From Lysobacterales bacterium (GTDB taxonomy: Bacteria; Pseudomonadota; Gammaproteobacteria; Xanthomonadales; SZUA-38): a stretch of 51,363 bases of DNA. Position numbers and translations under genes: made by a program. Where the stretch lies: NCBI GenBank assembly GCA_028285525.1, contig JANQOZ010000014.1, positions 1 through 51,363 on the forward strand. Direction: 5' to 3'. The notes under the pieces were generated by a model. That model made no database searches, was not told the DNA's origin, and saw only the letters and a program-made list of their open reading frames with translations. Shown piece after piece: positions 8,951 to 17,896 of this stretch (position 1 is its first letter; each line of letters begins with the position of its first letter).

Positions 8951-9292
8951 ATGAAGCTCAATTGCAACGCGTTCGCTGTCGCTTTGCTGCTCGGTGCTGC
9001 CACCGCCGTAAAGGCCGGCCCACAGGAGGTCGCCACCGCGGCGGGTTGCCAGGTGTGCCATGCGGCGGACAGACAAATGCTCGGTCCGTCCTATCAGGCG
9101 ATCGCCGACAGATACCGCGATGAGGAGGATGCGCCGGATCGACTGCTTACGGCGCTGCGCGAAGGCGCCAACGGCGTTTGGGGCAAAGTGCCGATGCCGC
9201 CCGTCGACCCGGGCGCCGTGTCGGACGATGACCTCAAAGCCGTGATTGGGTGGATTCTTCAGCACCAGGCGGTCAGCGGCGGAAGTCACTAG
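8951..9292 (+). CDS. small periplasmic cytochrome c (class I, c551/c552-like)
   Basis: The 113-residue protein has a signal peptide ending at TAVKA, one haem-binding site CQVCH at residues 33-37, and a downstream PMPP segment giving the usual methionine axial ligand. Size and layout match class I monohaem cytochromes c that shuttle electrons in the periplasm. The ATG at 8951 starts the signal peptide; the frame is open further upstream to 8870, but that extension is arginine- and proline-rich and not credible. The last four bases overlap the end of the convergent dimethylargininase gene. Its partner redox enzyme is not identifiable, though haloperoxidase and a quinol-linked operon lie on either side. 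Confidence 0.9.
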   Translation: MKLNCNAFAVALLLGAATAVKAGPQEVATAAGCQVCHAADRQMLGPSYQAIADRYRDEEDAPDRLLTALREGANGVWGKVPMPPVDPGAVSDDDLKAVIGWILQHQAVSGGSH

Positions 9293-10080
9293 TTTGGGCC
9301 GCTCCACCAGCGAAGCGACATACACGACAGTCCGGCGTCCAGTCTGCTGATTTCTTCGGTTCCCAGCGGCGCCAGCGAATAGCCGAGGCGATCGAGCAGC
9401 TCGATCGAGCGGGCGAAGCGGCGGCTGATCAACACGCGATCATTGATCCGCAGCGCGTTGGCCGCGGCCTCTTCGCCGTCGGGTACCAAAACCGTTCGAA
9501 GGTCGGCGAACACGCCGCTGGAGGCCAGCCGACGCGTGCAGAAAACCGTCTCTTCGTCGAGCAGCGAGCAGTCGGACTTGAAGTGCAGCACATCGCTGGG
9601 GGTGTGGACGATGGTGCCCTGCAGGCCGAGGTGCGTAAGGCATTCGATGAGCGCTTCGGCACCCTCTCGATTCGTCCGCTCAGATAGTCCGATCATGACA
9701 CTGGCCGGAGTGACAAGCACGTCCCCGCCCTCGACAAAGCCTGGCCCGGGCAGCTCGATGACCTCGCGAAAGCGCCTGTGCAGTTCGGGCAGCAGTTCCT
9801 CAACTTCGCCGAAGCGGGTGGCCGCACCCGGCCGCAGCGCGACGGCGCCGGCGGCAAAGACCAGTGCCGGATCCTCGACAAAGACGGCGTCCGGATATGC
9901 CGGGGCAGGGGGCAGCACCGTCACCGTTACGCCCGCTGCCTCAAGGGCCAGGACGTAGGCACTATGCTCATCCATCAGCGCGTCGACGTCGGGCGGTCCG
10001 CGGTCGACTGCCCGGAGACCGTTGACGACGGATTCGGCGGGACGCCGGACGATGGCCTGATCAAATCGATAGATCGTCAT
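9289..10080 (-). CDS. ddaH: dimethylarginine dimethylaminohydrolase (dimethylargininase)
   Basis: The 263-residue protein matches the DDAH branch of the guanidino-group-modifying enzymes. It has the substrate-binding phrase YPDAVFVEDPALVF (Glu69/Asp70), the catalytic histidine in LHFKSDCSLL (His166), and the catalytic cysteine near the C terminus in LDAGLSCMSLRW (Cys253). The reaction hydrolyses N-omega-methylated arginine to citrulline and (di)methylamine in the cytoplasm. Arginine deiminases are longer, so DDAH is the better call. The gene is the last one on the minus strand after the NrfD operon (24-bp gap) and may be read through from it, without an obvious functional link. Confidence 0.9.
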   Translation of the reverse strand: MTIYRFDQAIVRRPAESVVNGLRAVDRGPPDVDALMDEHSAYVLALEAAGVTVTVLPPAPAYPDAVFVEDPALVFAAGAVALRPGAATRFGEVEELLPELHRRFREVIELPGPGFVEGGDVLVTPASVMIGLSERTNREGAEALIECLTHLGLQGTIVHTPSDVLHFKSDCSLLDEETVFCTRRLASSGVFADLRTVLVPDGEEAAANALRINDRVLISRRFARSIELLDRLGYSLAPLGTEEISRLDAGLSCMSLRWWSGPN

Positions 10081-10103
10081 TCAGTTGGCTCGGTCAGCTT
10101 GAT

Positions 10104-11333
10104 TCAGGCCGAGGTGATCTGCGCCGGGCCGGGGCTGCGTTCGGCACGGACCTCACCGGTCGAGATGGCGATGCTGGCTTTCGCCAGGAGGGTGAACAGC
10201 AGGGCTACAACCGCCCAGATACCTGCTGATACCGCCAGCTCAACGCCGCTGGGCGTGTACTCAAATACCTCACCGAGCGGTGTCGGAATGAAGCCGGGCA
10301 CAACGAACCCGATCCCTTTTTCGATCCAGATTCCGACAAAGGCGAGCACGCAGGCCACGTTGAGAAGCCTGCGCCGAAGGGGATGGATCATCAAAATCAC
10401 CACGGCCACGAGGTTCATCGCCAGCGCGCCCCAGATGTAGGGCTGAAGCGCATTATGGCCTTCGAGCCCGAAGTAGAGATAGCGCAGGGAGGCGGCGTGA
10501 CTGGTCTCGTTGTAGAAGTCCGTAAAGAGCTCAACGCCGACAAAAAACAGGCTGATCTGCAGGGCGAACGTCATGACGATCGACAGCGTGTCAATGACGC
10601 TCTGCGCGACGGGGTACCGAGTCGTGCGACGCAGCAGTTGAAGCAGCAGGATGATGAGCGCAGGACCGGAAACAAACGCCGTCGCGATAAATCGGGGGCC
10701 CAGCAGCGCAACATGCCAGAACGGCCGCGCAGCGTTGGCAGAAAAAAGAAACGCGGTCACGGTGTGGATAGAGATCGCCCAGAACATCGCCAGCACCACA
10801 AAGGGGAAGTAGGCCTTGAACACTGGCTCCTGGCCCCGGTAGTGACAGAAGTGGACGTACAGCGGGATAGCGAGGTTCAGTGCCAGGTAGCCGTTGAGCA
10901 CGACAACATCCCAGGCCAGCAGCGAGTCAGGAAAATTGAATCGGCCGATGCCGGGGATCATGTGCAGCAACCGGTCTGGACGCCCGAGATCGACGATCAC
11001 AAACAGCATGGCTCCAACCACCGCCGCCACCGCCAGCCCCTCACCGATCAGCACCACGGCCTTGATGTCGCGTCGGTTGAAGACGTAGGCGGGGATCACC
11101 AGCAGCACAGCGGCGGCCGCGATGCCCACCAGGAAAGCAAAGTTGGCGATGTAGAACCCCCACGACACCTGGTCGCTCATCCCGGTAACCACCAGGCCAT
11201 CGCCGAGCTGAATCCCGTAGGCGTACCCGCCCAGCACAACGATTGTGGCCAGCGCCAGCAGCCACAGCCAGTAGGCTTTGCCACCACGAAACATGACCCT
11301 GGTGCCGTCCAGTAAAAAGTTCAGCAGCGTCAT
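10104..11333 (-). CDS. NrfD/PsrC/DsrP-type quinol-interacting membrane subunit
   Basis: The 409-residue protein has about ten hydrophobic segments and the recognisable phrases of the NrfD family: SWGFYIANFAFLVGIAAAAVLL near the start, DLGRPDRLLHMIPGIGRFNFPDSLLAWDVVVLNGYL, and SIHTVTAFLFSA. Such subunits exchange electrons between the quinone pool and a periplasmic Fe-S partner. It is the third gene of a minus-strand operon, ten bases after the Fe-S protein. The set resembles DsrJOP, Qrc/Hmc-like and NrfCD modules. No catalytic molybdopterin or sulphite reductase subunit is in view, so the terminal donor or acceptor is unknown. Confidence 0.9.
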   Translation of the reverse strand: MTLLNFLLDGTRVMFRGGKAYWLWLLALATIVVLGGYAYGIQLGDGLVVTGMSDQVSWGFYIANFAFLVGIAAAAVLLVIPAYVFNRRDIKAVVLIGEGLAVAAVVGAMLFVIVDLGRPDRLLHMIPGIGRFNFPDSLLAWDVVVLNGYLALNLAIPLYVHFCHYRGQEPVFKAYFPFVVLAMFWAISIHTVTAFLFSANAARPFWHVALLGPRFIATAFVSGPALIILLLQLLRRTTRYPVAQSVIDTLSIVMTFALQISLFFVGVELFTDFYNETSHAASLRYLYFGLEGHNALQPYIWGALAMNLVAVVILMIHPLRRRLLNVACVLAFVGIWIEKGIGFVVPGFIPTPLGEVFEYTPSGVELAVSAGIWAVVALLFTLLAKASIAISTGEVRAERSPGPAQITSA

Positions 11334-11343
11334 CGCCGGTCCA

Positions 11344-12276
11344 TCAGTCCGTGAAGTACCAGAACTTGGGTTCGGTGCCGAGCTCTTCCTTCAGCCGAAA
11401 CACCTTCTTGTTTTCCAGCACGTAGCGAATCTCGCTGTCGGGATCCAGCAGATTGCCGAAGATCCGTGCGCCGGTCGGGCAGGCCTCCTGGCACGCGGGC
11501 TGGCGCCCCGCGCGGGTGCGCTGGGTGCAGAAATGGCATTTTTCCACGACGCCAGCCGGCCTCGGGCGATTGCCGAGGTAGTTGGTCTCGGGATTGATCT
11601 CCTGTGCGTCGAGCAGCGGCGCGGACCAGTTGAAATGTCGTGCCCAGTAAGGGCATGCGGTCATGCAGTACCGGCAGCCGATGCACCAGTCATAGTCGAT
11701 CACCACAATGCCGTCGGGATCCATCCAGGTTGCATCGACCGGACACGCCTTCACGCAGGGCGGGTTGTCGCACTGCATGCACTGGACCGGCAGGTAATAC
11801 TTTCCTTCAACCGGGACCGTAGCCGGGTCGTAGTAATGATCCGCGGACTCAACCTCCTGGGTGTCCCGATCCATTTCTAGCACGCGGATGTACTGAACCT
11901 GCGAGTCGCGGCCGAGGTTGTTCTCGCGCACGCACGCTGACACGCAGTCGCGGTAACCCTGGCACTTCGAGATATTCAGCGCGTAGCCGAAACGGACGTC
12001 ATCCGGCGCCGGCGCCTCGGTGCAGCGAATCTTGACCCCATAGCGGCGTTCCGCCTTCCGCTCGATCCGCCGCAGTGCGTCCGTGACCTCGTCGCGGGTC
12101 ATCTGCTGATAGTGCTTCTGAAAAAAGCTGCCCATCGCGTCGGCTAACGTGGCGCCGCCCCACGCCGGGCCCGCGGTGGCGCCTGCCGCCACGGTTCCGG
12201 CGAGACGGCCGAGAAATCGGCGACGGTATTGGTCGATACCCTGCTCGGTGCGCGCGGTGTCCGCTGCTTTACTCAC
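11344..12276 (-). CDS. Tat-exported four-cluster Fe-S protein (PsrB/DsrO-like)
   Basis: From GTG 12276 this is a 310-residue protein with a Tat signal (YRRRFLGRLAG) and four cysteine groups. These are CQGYRDCVSAC (105-115), CMQCDNPPCVKACP, CIGCRYCMTACP, and CHFC with CQEACP, as in periplasmic Fe-S electron carriers of NrfD-type complexes. The first group has Tyr108 where the second cysteine of CxxCxxCxxxC is expected. The start is set by a strong GGGAGG ribosome site and a GTGA overlap with the tetrahaem cytochrome gene. The frame is open 65 codons further upstream, but that extension is shadow. It should pass electrons between the cytochrome and the NrfD-like subunit. Confidence 0.91.
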   Translation of the reverse strand: MSKAADTARTEQGIDQYRRRFLGRLAGTVAAGATAGPAWGGATLADAMGSFFQKHYQQMTRDEVTDALRRIERKAERRYGVKIRCTEAPAPDDVRFGYALNISKCQGYRDCVSACVRENNLGRDSQVQYIRVLEMDRDTQEVESADHYYDPATVPVEGKYYLPVQCMQCDNPPCVKACPVDATWMDPDGIVVIDYDWCIGCRYCMTACPYWARHFNWSAPLLDAQEINPETNYLGNRPRPAGVVEKCHFCTQRTRAGRQPACQEACPTGARIFGNLLDPDSEIRYVLENKKVFRLKEELGTEPKFWYFTD

Positions 12277-12917
12277 CGTTCGGCCTCCCTCAACGACCGG
12301 CCCAAGCCTCGGCGCACCGGAGGAGGTGCCTCGGGTGCACGGGGTTTCACGGCAGGGTCGTGCGGGTCGTGGCAGTGGGTGCAGCCGTAGACTTCCCGCG
12401 GTTCCTGCCAGCCGGAGACCCGCTTGCCGTGGCCACCGTAGTAAAAGTCTTTCTGGACATCGTGGTGGCATTGGCCGCAGACCAGGTGGGCCTCATCAAA
12501 ACTCACTTCTGTGCCGTTGAGGGTTCTCAGCGCGTTGCGGTTTTCTACGCTGTGGCAGTCCAGACACCAATACTGGCCGTTACCGTGTTCGAGGCCAGCC
12601 GGATGGGGCGCCATCAGTTTCCGCAGCTCCGTGTTCAGAGGCAGCACACTATGGCAACCGATGCATGGAAAGAAATTCAGCTCGCTGACGCGGTCAACGA
12701 CGGTGAATTCCGGCGCGTCGGGGTAGCCCTGAAATACCTGAGGCTCGGCCGGTTGCGGTGGCGCGTTTTTGTTGGCGCGCAACACCCTGTGGCCGTCCTC
12801 CGGCACCTGCAGAGCCCTGGAGGTGCCGCCCTCTGGCTGAGGCTGTGCCGTCTGCGTCACCGCGGTGAGGAGCAGGAGCAGACAGCAAACACCAAACTTG
12901 CGGGATATGGTGTTCAT
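12273..12917 (-). CDS. exported tetrahaem cytochrome c
   Basis: The 214-residue protein has a signal peptide (KFGVCCLLLLLTAVTQT) and four haem-binding sites in order: CIGCH, CLDCH, CGQCH and CTHCH. Extra histidines between them could be axial ligands, as in bis-His multihaem (c3 or NapB/NrfB-like) cytochromes. It is the first gene of the operon with the Fe-S protein and NrfD subunit, and its stop overlaps the next start by four bases. The start at 12917 is preferred to an upstream ATG at 12977 because AGGAC precedes it and the signal peptide begins there. It probably links the membrane complex to soluble periplasmic electron carriers. Confidence 0.9.
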   Translation of the reverse strand: MNTISRKFGVCCLLLLLTAVTQTAQPQPEGGTSRALQVPEDGHRVLRANKNAPPQPAEPQVFQGYPDAPEFTVVDRVSELNFFPCIGCHSVLPLNTELRKLMAPHPAGLEHGNGQYWCLDCHSVENRNALRTLNGTEVSFDEAHLVCGQCHHDVQKDFYYGGHGKRVSGWQEPREVYGCTHCHDPHDPAVKPRAPEAPPPVRRGLGRSLREAER

Positions 12918-13104
12918 GCTTGTCCTGCCGGGCAGCGCTCCGTGACTAACGAACGGGTTCGCAACAGTGTCACACACCGCTGCCTCGGCAACAGCTGCGA
13001 AAACTACCTAGCGTTATGTGGGTAAGCCCGTTGACGAAACATTGGCACCTGCATGTGTTCTACTTCGAAGCTAACGCCAATGGCGCCGGGTTACAGCCAG
13101 CAGT

Positions 13105-13458
13105 ATGAGCAGCAACAGCTTTCCCCGAAAACTCCACGGCCGCAGGACGCCGCCGGGGCTGGAGTGGACCATCTTGCGAAAGATGCCGCTGCTCTTCCTC
13201 GGCACGACCCTGTCCGTGGGTTCGCTGTCCGCCGCAGCCCGATGGCTTCCCAGTCCCGATTCCATGGGCTCAGCCGCGAAACAAATCGCCAGCGTCGACA
13301 TTTTTGTCATCGCGACCGTCGTTACGCTGTGGACGATATTGCTGACGGTCTCCATCGGCTGCGTGCTTGTTCACATCATGAAAGGCCCGGCCTACGTCGC
13401 CGACGGGTACCTGCCCGAAAAACCGATTTCAGCCCGCCGCAAACATCGCCGAGAGTGA
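13105..13458 (+). CDS. small predicted membrane protein, divergent from the NrfD operon
   Basis: The 117-residue protein has two hydrophobic stretches (about residues 28-45 and 66-92, the latter FVIATVVTLWTILLTVSIGCVLVHIM) and basic ends. It starts 187 bp from the divergent tetrahaem cytochrome gene, which suggests shared control and perhaps a role near that complex. I do not recognise a family. Third-codon GC preference and the position between two clear genes support it as real, but the function is unknown. The next gene, a peptidase, follows after 44 bp on the same strand. Confidence 0.6.
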   Translation: MSSNSFPRKLHGRRTPPGLEWTILRKMPLLFLGTTLSVGSLSAAARWLPSPDSMGSAAKQIASVDIFVIATVVTLWTILLTVSIGCVLVHIMKGPAYVADGYLPEKPISARRKHRRE

Positions 13459-13502
13459 AGGGTGTCTGCAGCAATTGCTGACGTCTCCTCGAGGCTTGCG
13501 CC

Positions 13503-15644
13503 ATGAGCAGGCGATCCTCTGGACCGTTCGCCGACGTTCGGCACTCGCCGCCGACAGCCGAACGCCGGCGGGAGTCGGTCACCCAGCATGGTCAATCTCG
13601 TGTCGACGACTACGCGTGGCTACGCGATCCGAACTGGCAGGAAGTCCTGCGTGAACCTGACCGCTTAATCGAGGACATCCGACGGCACCTCAGCGCTGAG
13701 AATGTTTATTACAAAGCCGCCACCGACGATTTGACGCCGCTGCGCGAGCAGCTCGTGCAGGAGATGCGCGGCAGGATCAAGGAGGACGACAGCTCGCTGC
13801 CGCGGCCCGACGGCGCCTTCGCCTACGCGGTTCGCTACCGCGAAGGTGGCCAGTATCCCGTTTTCGTGCAGACAGCACGCGTCGGTGGCCAGGAGTGCAT
13901 TCTGTTTGACGGCGACCGAGAGGCAGAGGGAGAGACCTTCTTTCGTATTGCTAGCGTCGTGCACAGCCCGGATCATTCGCTGATCGCGTGCGGCGTCGAT
14001 CGACTCGGCTCGGAGTTCTACGACCTCTCGATTCGGCGTATCGAAACCGGCGAAACGCTGCCCGAAACGATCCCGCAAACCGGCGGACACGTCGTTTGGG
14101 CGGCTGATTCCCGGTCTTTCTACTACGTTGAGCGGGACGCCAATCAGCGTCCGAAGCGAGTTAAACACCATGTTCTTGGGAGTGATCCGGCTGGTGACCT
14201 GCTGGTCTACGAGGAGCCAGACGACAGCTACTTTCTCGGCATCCATGCCAGCCAGAGCCGGCAGTATCTGTTCATCGGCAGTACCAAAGGCACGTCGACC
14301 GAGTATCGATTTCTGGGGCTCACCGCCGAACCGGGAACCGAACCTGAACTCATCGCGCCGCGCGCCGAGGATGAGCTCTACTACCCCTATCATCACGACG
14401 ATCACTTTTTCCTTCGGACCAACGCTCAGGGGGCGGTTGACTTCAAGCTGATGACCGCGCCGGTGGGCTCTCCGGGGCGACAGCACTGGCGCGATTGGCT
14501 GCCCCACGAGGACGGTCGCTACATCAGCGATATCATCACGCTCAAGAACTGGCTGATCCGACTGGAGCGGCGCAATGCGCTGCCCCAGATTGTGGTGTCC
14601 AACTATGCCGGCAGCCGGAGTTTTGAGCTCGGCTTTTCGGAGCCGGCCTACAACCTGGAGCTGCTGCGTGGGCTTGAGTTCGACACCAGCATATTGAGAT
14701 TCAACTACGAGTCGCCGTCGACTCCGGTCCAGACCTTCGATATGGATCTTGAAACCCAACGCCGTGTCCTAAGGAAAGAGCAGGAAATTCCGAGCGGTCA
14801 TGATCCTGAGCGGTACAGCGTGGAGCGCCTGTTCGTTCGCGCCGAGGACGGCGCGGAGATACCGGTGACGCTACTGAGGCTAAAAACGACCAAACCTGAC
14901 GGAACGGCGCCGCTGCTGTTGTACGGCTACGGCAGCTATGGCACCACGATGCAGGCATGGTTCAGCAGCTCAATCCTGTCGCTGGTCGATCGTGGCGTGG
15001 TCTACGCCACGGCCCATGTACGCGGGGGATCGGACAAAGGCCGCCAGTGGTACCTCGACGGCAAGCTGGGCCAGAAAATGAACTCGTTTTCCGACTTCAC
15101 GCAGGTTGCCGAGGCGCTTCAGGACCGGGGCTACGGGCGGCAGGGCCGAACCGTCAGCTATGGCGGAAGCGCGGGTGGTCTGCTTGTCGGCGCCGCGCTG
15201 AACCTGCGGCCGGAGCTTTTCGGCGGCGTGATCGCGGCAGTGCCGTTCGTCGATGTGCTGAACACTATCTCCGATGAGACGCTGCCTTTGACGCCACCCG
15301 AGTGGGTTGAGTGGGGAGATCCGATCAACGATGCCTCGGCCTTTGAAACGATCGCCGGCTACTCCCCTTACGACAATATTCAGAGTGACGTCAGCTATCC
15401 CCCGGTGCTGGCGACCGGCGGGCTGACCGACTATCGGGTGACGTACTGGGAGCCGGCCAAGTGGGTTGCCAGGCTGCGGGCAGTGGCGGGCGGCGGACCA
15501 TTCTTTCTCAAAATGAACATGGCGGCCGGGCACAGCGGTTCAGCGGCGCGGTTTGAACGGCTGGAGGAGAGAGCGCACGAATACGCTTTTGCGCTGAAGC
15601 TCTTCGGTCTTGAGGATCAATTGCCGGCAGGGCAGGGTTCCTGA
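13503..15644 (+). CDS. S9A serine peptidase, oligopeptidase B-like
   Basis: The 713-residue protein has the N-terminal seven-bladed propeller and C-terminal alpha/beta-hydrolase layout of prolyl oligopeptidase family S9A. The catalytic triad is visible at Ser556 (SYGGSAGG), Asp643 (GLTDYRV) and His677 (MAAGHSG), with spacing that fits oligopeptidase B. Other family phrases are VDDYAWLRDPNW at the start and LLLYGYGSYG and HVRGGSDKGRQWY in the catalytic domain. It would cut short peptides after basic residues in the cytoplasm. No signal peptide is seen. It ends ten bases before a convergent unrecognised gene. Confidence 0.94.
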   Translation: MSRRSSGPFADVRHSPPTAERRRESVTQHGQSRVDDYAWLRDPNWQEVLREPDRLIEDIRRHLSAENVYYKAATDDLTPLREQLVQEMRGRIKEDDSSLPRPDGAFAYAVRYREGGQYPVFVQTARVGGQECILFDGDREAEGETFFRIASVVHSPDHSLIACGVDRLGSEFYDLSIRRIETGETLPETIPQTGGHVVWAADSRSFYYVERDANQRPKRVKHHVLGSDPAGDLLVYEEPDDSYFLGIHASQSRQYLFIGSTKGTSTEYRFLGLTAEPGTEPELIAPRAEDELYYPYHHDDHFFLRTNAQGAVDFKLMTAPVGSPGRQHWRDWLPHEDGRYISDIITLKNWLIRLERRNALPQIVVSNYAGSRSFELGFSEPAYNLELLRGLEFDTSILRFNYESPSTPVQTFDMDLETQRRVLRKEQEIPSGHDPERYSVERLFVRAEDGAEIPVTLLRLKTTKPDGTAPLLLYGYGSYGTTMQAWFSSSILSLVDRGVVYATAHVRGGSDKGRQWYLDGKLGQKMNSFSDFTQVAEALQDRGYGRQGRTVSYGGSAGGLLVGAALNLRPELFGGVIAAVPFVDVLNTISDETLPLTPPEWVEWGDPINDASAFETIAGYSPYDNIQSDVSYPPVLATGGLTDYRVTYWEPAKWVARLRAVAGGGPFFLKMNMAAGHSGSAARFERLEERAHEYAFALKLFGLEDQLPAGQGS

Positions 15645-15653
15645 GCCGCGCGG

Positions 15654-16421
15654 TCAACCGCTGAGCAGCTCGTCTCGACAGATCTTCCTCACGTTATGGC
15701 GTTGCCCGAGCGACTCCAGCACCAGATAGAGCGTGATCAGGTAAAAGCCGACAACCACAAAATCGCTGGGCAGACGGTAGCGATGGTCGATAAAAAAGTC
15801 GAACAGCGCGTCGAACGACTGTCTAAAGTTATCGATCTCAAAAGCCTGGGCCCGCTGGTCGGCGCCGAAGTGTGTCTGCAGCAGTTGACGAAGCGCGTTC
15901 GCCTCCTCTTCGGTGAGGTCATCGCGCAGGAAACCCATTCGGTGGAGTGCGTCGTCCAGCAGCGCCGGATCCGGCTGGTAAAACCCGCGATACAGATCGA
16001 TCATGCCAAGGCGAAAGGCGTCCTCGAGCTGGCACCATAAACCGCTCGGGCGGAAGTACAGGTGTTCTTCCGAGTGACTGAACCGGGCGGGTCGGAGGTC
16101 GAGGAACAGCCCGTCGGGATTGCGCCACTGCGCAAAGTAAAAACGCAGGATGGCGTCGCCGCAGGCTTTTTTATCGCGCTCTGTCAGCGAGTCGAGCGGC
16201 ACCGTGCCCCTCGGGCGCCTCTCGAGCGACAGGACGTCAGTGAGCTCTCCCGTTGAGGCCGCCAGCGCCCTGACCCCTTTGCCGCGCGTCAGCTGCCAGC
16301 TGATCTGTCTGAGCCGCCGCAGCAGCGGGCGCCACTCGATCGCGTCGTACCCGCGGGTCGGCACAAACGACAGCAGCTGCCTCAGATCGTTTGGCACAAA
16401 ACCCGGAAGCCGCTGCAGCAC
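15654..16421 (-). CDS. conserved-looking protein of unknown function downstream of the SDR-DUF2867 gene
   Basis: I do not recognise a family. From GTG 16421 the protein is 255 residues: a helical N-terminal half (LPGFVPNDLRQLLSFVPTRG, WRPLLRRLRQISWQLTRG), an acidic/aromatic middle (RFYFAQWRNPDGLFLDLRP), and a hydrophobic segment near the C terminus (FVVVGFYLITLYLVLES) that could anchor it or form a helix bundle. The frame is open to 16580, but the first 53 codons overlap the upstream gene and look like shadow. It starts six bases after the SDR-DUF2867 stop region, so the two are probably co-translated. The gene is likely real; the function is unknown. Confidence 0.6.
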   Translation of the reverse strand: MLQRLPGFVPNDLRQLLSFVPTRGYDAIEWRPLLRRLRQISWQLTRGKGVRALAASTGELTDVLSLERRPRGTVPLDSLTERDKKACGDAILRFYFAQWRNPDGLFLDLRPARFSHSEEHLYFRPSGLWCQLEDAFRLGMIDLYRGFYQPDPALLDDALHRMGFLRDDLTEEEANALRQLLQTHFGADQRAQAFEIDNFRQSFDALFDFFIDHRYRLPSDFVVVGFYLITLYLVLESLGQRHNVRKICRDELLSG

Positions 16422-16426
16422 TGTCG

Positions 16427-17896
16427 TCAGCCCCGTTCCAGGGTGGCCTGCTGCCGCCGTCCGGACGCGCGGTGCTCCGCCATGCGGGCCAGCTTGCTTG
16501 TCCACCCGCGAAACAGAAACAGATGGGCCGGCATCATGGCGTACCAGTAGAGGAGTCCCCACACGCCGCGCGGATGCCAAAAAGCGGTGATGCGCAGCTC
16601 CGACCGCTTGTCGTCGAGCGGCACAATTTCAAATTCCAGCGCGCCCGAGCCCGGTGCACGCATGCCGAAATGCAGGGTCAGCAGTCGTTTGGGTTTGAGG
16701 GCGAGCACGGTCCAGTAGTCGATGGCGTCACCCAGGCGCAGGCTGGCAGTGTCTCGGCGGCCCCGGGACAGTCCCGGCCCTGCCAGCAGCCAATCAAAAA
16801 CTTCCCGGATCAGCCACAGCCAGTTCATATAAAAGTAGCGCCTTGGGCCGCCAAGTTGGGTAATCCAGTGCCAGAGATCTTCCGGCGGCGCGACGGCAAC
16901 CGCCCGGCCGCTGGCCTGCTTTGAGTAGTAGGCGTGGTCGTGACGAAACCCACGCAGCGCAAACACCCCGTCAGTCCATCGCGCGATCGTTTTGTGTGCC
17001 TTTTCCTGCTCGAGCGACTCGGCAATCGCCTCCTCCACCGTCAGCAGGCGTTGCGGCGCTACCGCTCGCAGCGCGGCGTCGTCCGCGCTGAACGAGTGCT
17101 TGAGCCCGGTGATCAGCGCGCGGGCTATCGGCGCCGGTACGGCCGTTACCAGCCCAAGCCAGTAGGACGACAGCCGGGGTGACAGGACCGGTACCGGGAT
17201 GATCAGCGGCGGTCGCTTGCCGGCGAGGTGGGCCAGTGTCCTCATCATGTGCGTGTAGTCCACCTCCTCCGGCCCGGCAGCGTCGTAAACCTGGCCCGCG
17301 GCCTCCGGCGCCCGGCCAACGGCCCACAGATATTCGAGCAGATTGCTCATGGCGATCGGTGGTGAGGTTGCCCGTACCCACTTGGGTGTCACCATTGCGG
17401 GCAGATTGAGCACGAGATCCCGCATGACCTCAAGCGCCGCGGAACCGGGGCCAATGATGATGCCCGCTCGCAGTTCGGTGACCGGCACTGCGCCGGCGCG
17501 AAGCACCTCCCCCGTGTCGCGGCGCGACTCCAGGTGTTCTCCGGCAGGCTGGTCCGGCAGCAGGCCACCGAGGTAGACAATTCGCTGCACGCCGGCCGCT
17601 GCGGCGGCTTGCGCAAAATTCTCCGCCGCTTCCAGATCCAGTGCGCCGAAGTTGTTGCCCGCGGCCATGGAGTGAACAAGGTAGTAGGCGACATCGATAT
17701 CCTGGAGTGCTTCCGGCAGGGTCGCCGGGTCGAGCGCATCCGCGGTTGTGAGCTCGACATCCTGCCAGTCACGAGCCTCGAGAACCTGCCGGTTCCTGGC
17801 GGCAGCGCGGACAAACACGCCTCGCTCGGCGAGCGCCGGGACGAGGCTTCCGCCCACATAGCCGGATGCGCCAAAAACCAGGTAGCGACGATTCAT
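16427..17896 (-). CDS. SDR family NAD(P)-binding protein with DUF2867 domain
   Basis: The 489-residue protein starts with a Rossmann dinucleotide motif (YLVFGASGYVGGSLVPAL, glycines 9, 12 and 15). It follows the atypical-SDR/NmrA pattern to about residue 290 (VAYYLVHSM, RIVYLGGLLPD, ELRAGIIIGPGSAALEVMRDL). The C-terminal 160 residues match DUF2867 (PPEDLWHWITQLGG, LKPKRLLTLHFGMRAPGSGALEFE, TAFWHPRGVWGLLYWYAMMPAH). This fused form is common in proteobacteria, and its substrate is unknown. It is followed at once by an unrecognised gene on the same strand. Confidence 0.88.
   Translation of the reverse strand: MNRRYLVFGASGYVGGSLVPALAERGVFVRAAARNRQVLEARDWQDVELTTADALDPATLPEALQDIDVAYYLVHSMAAGNNFGALDLEAAENFAQAAAAAGVQRIVYLGGLLPDQPAGEHLESRRDTGEVLRAGAVPVTELRAGIIIGPGSAALEVMRDLVLNLPAMVTPKWVRATSPPIAMSNLLEYLWAVGRAPEAAGQVYDAAGPEEVDYTHMMRTLAHLAGKRPPLIIPVPVLSPRLSSYWLGLVTAVPAPIARALITGLKHSFSADDAALRAVAPQRLLTVEEAIAESLEQEKAHKTIARWTDGVFALRGFRHDHAYYSKQASGRAVAVAPPEDLWHWITQLGGPRRYFYMNWLWLIREVFDWLLAGPGLSRGRRDTASLRLGDAIDYWTVLALKPKRLLTLHFGMRAPGSGALEFEIVPLDDKRSELRITAFWHPRGVWGLLYWYAMMPAHLFLFRGWTSKLARMAEHRASGRRQQATLERG

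Noticed and set aside
8746-9036. A 96-codon minus-strand frame in the gap before the cytochrome c gene.
   Set aside because: It overlaps the cytochrome signal peptide on the other strand and shows no protein-family features.
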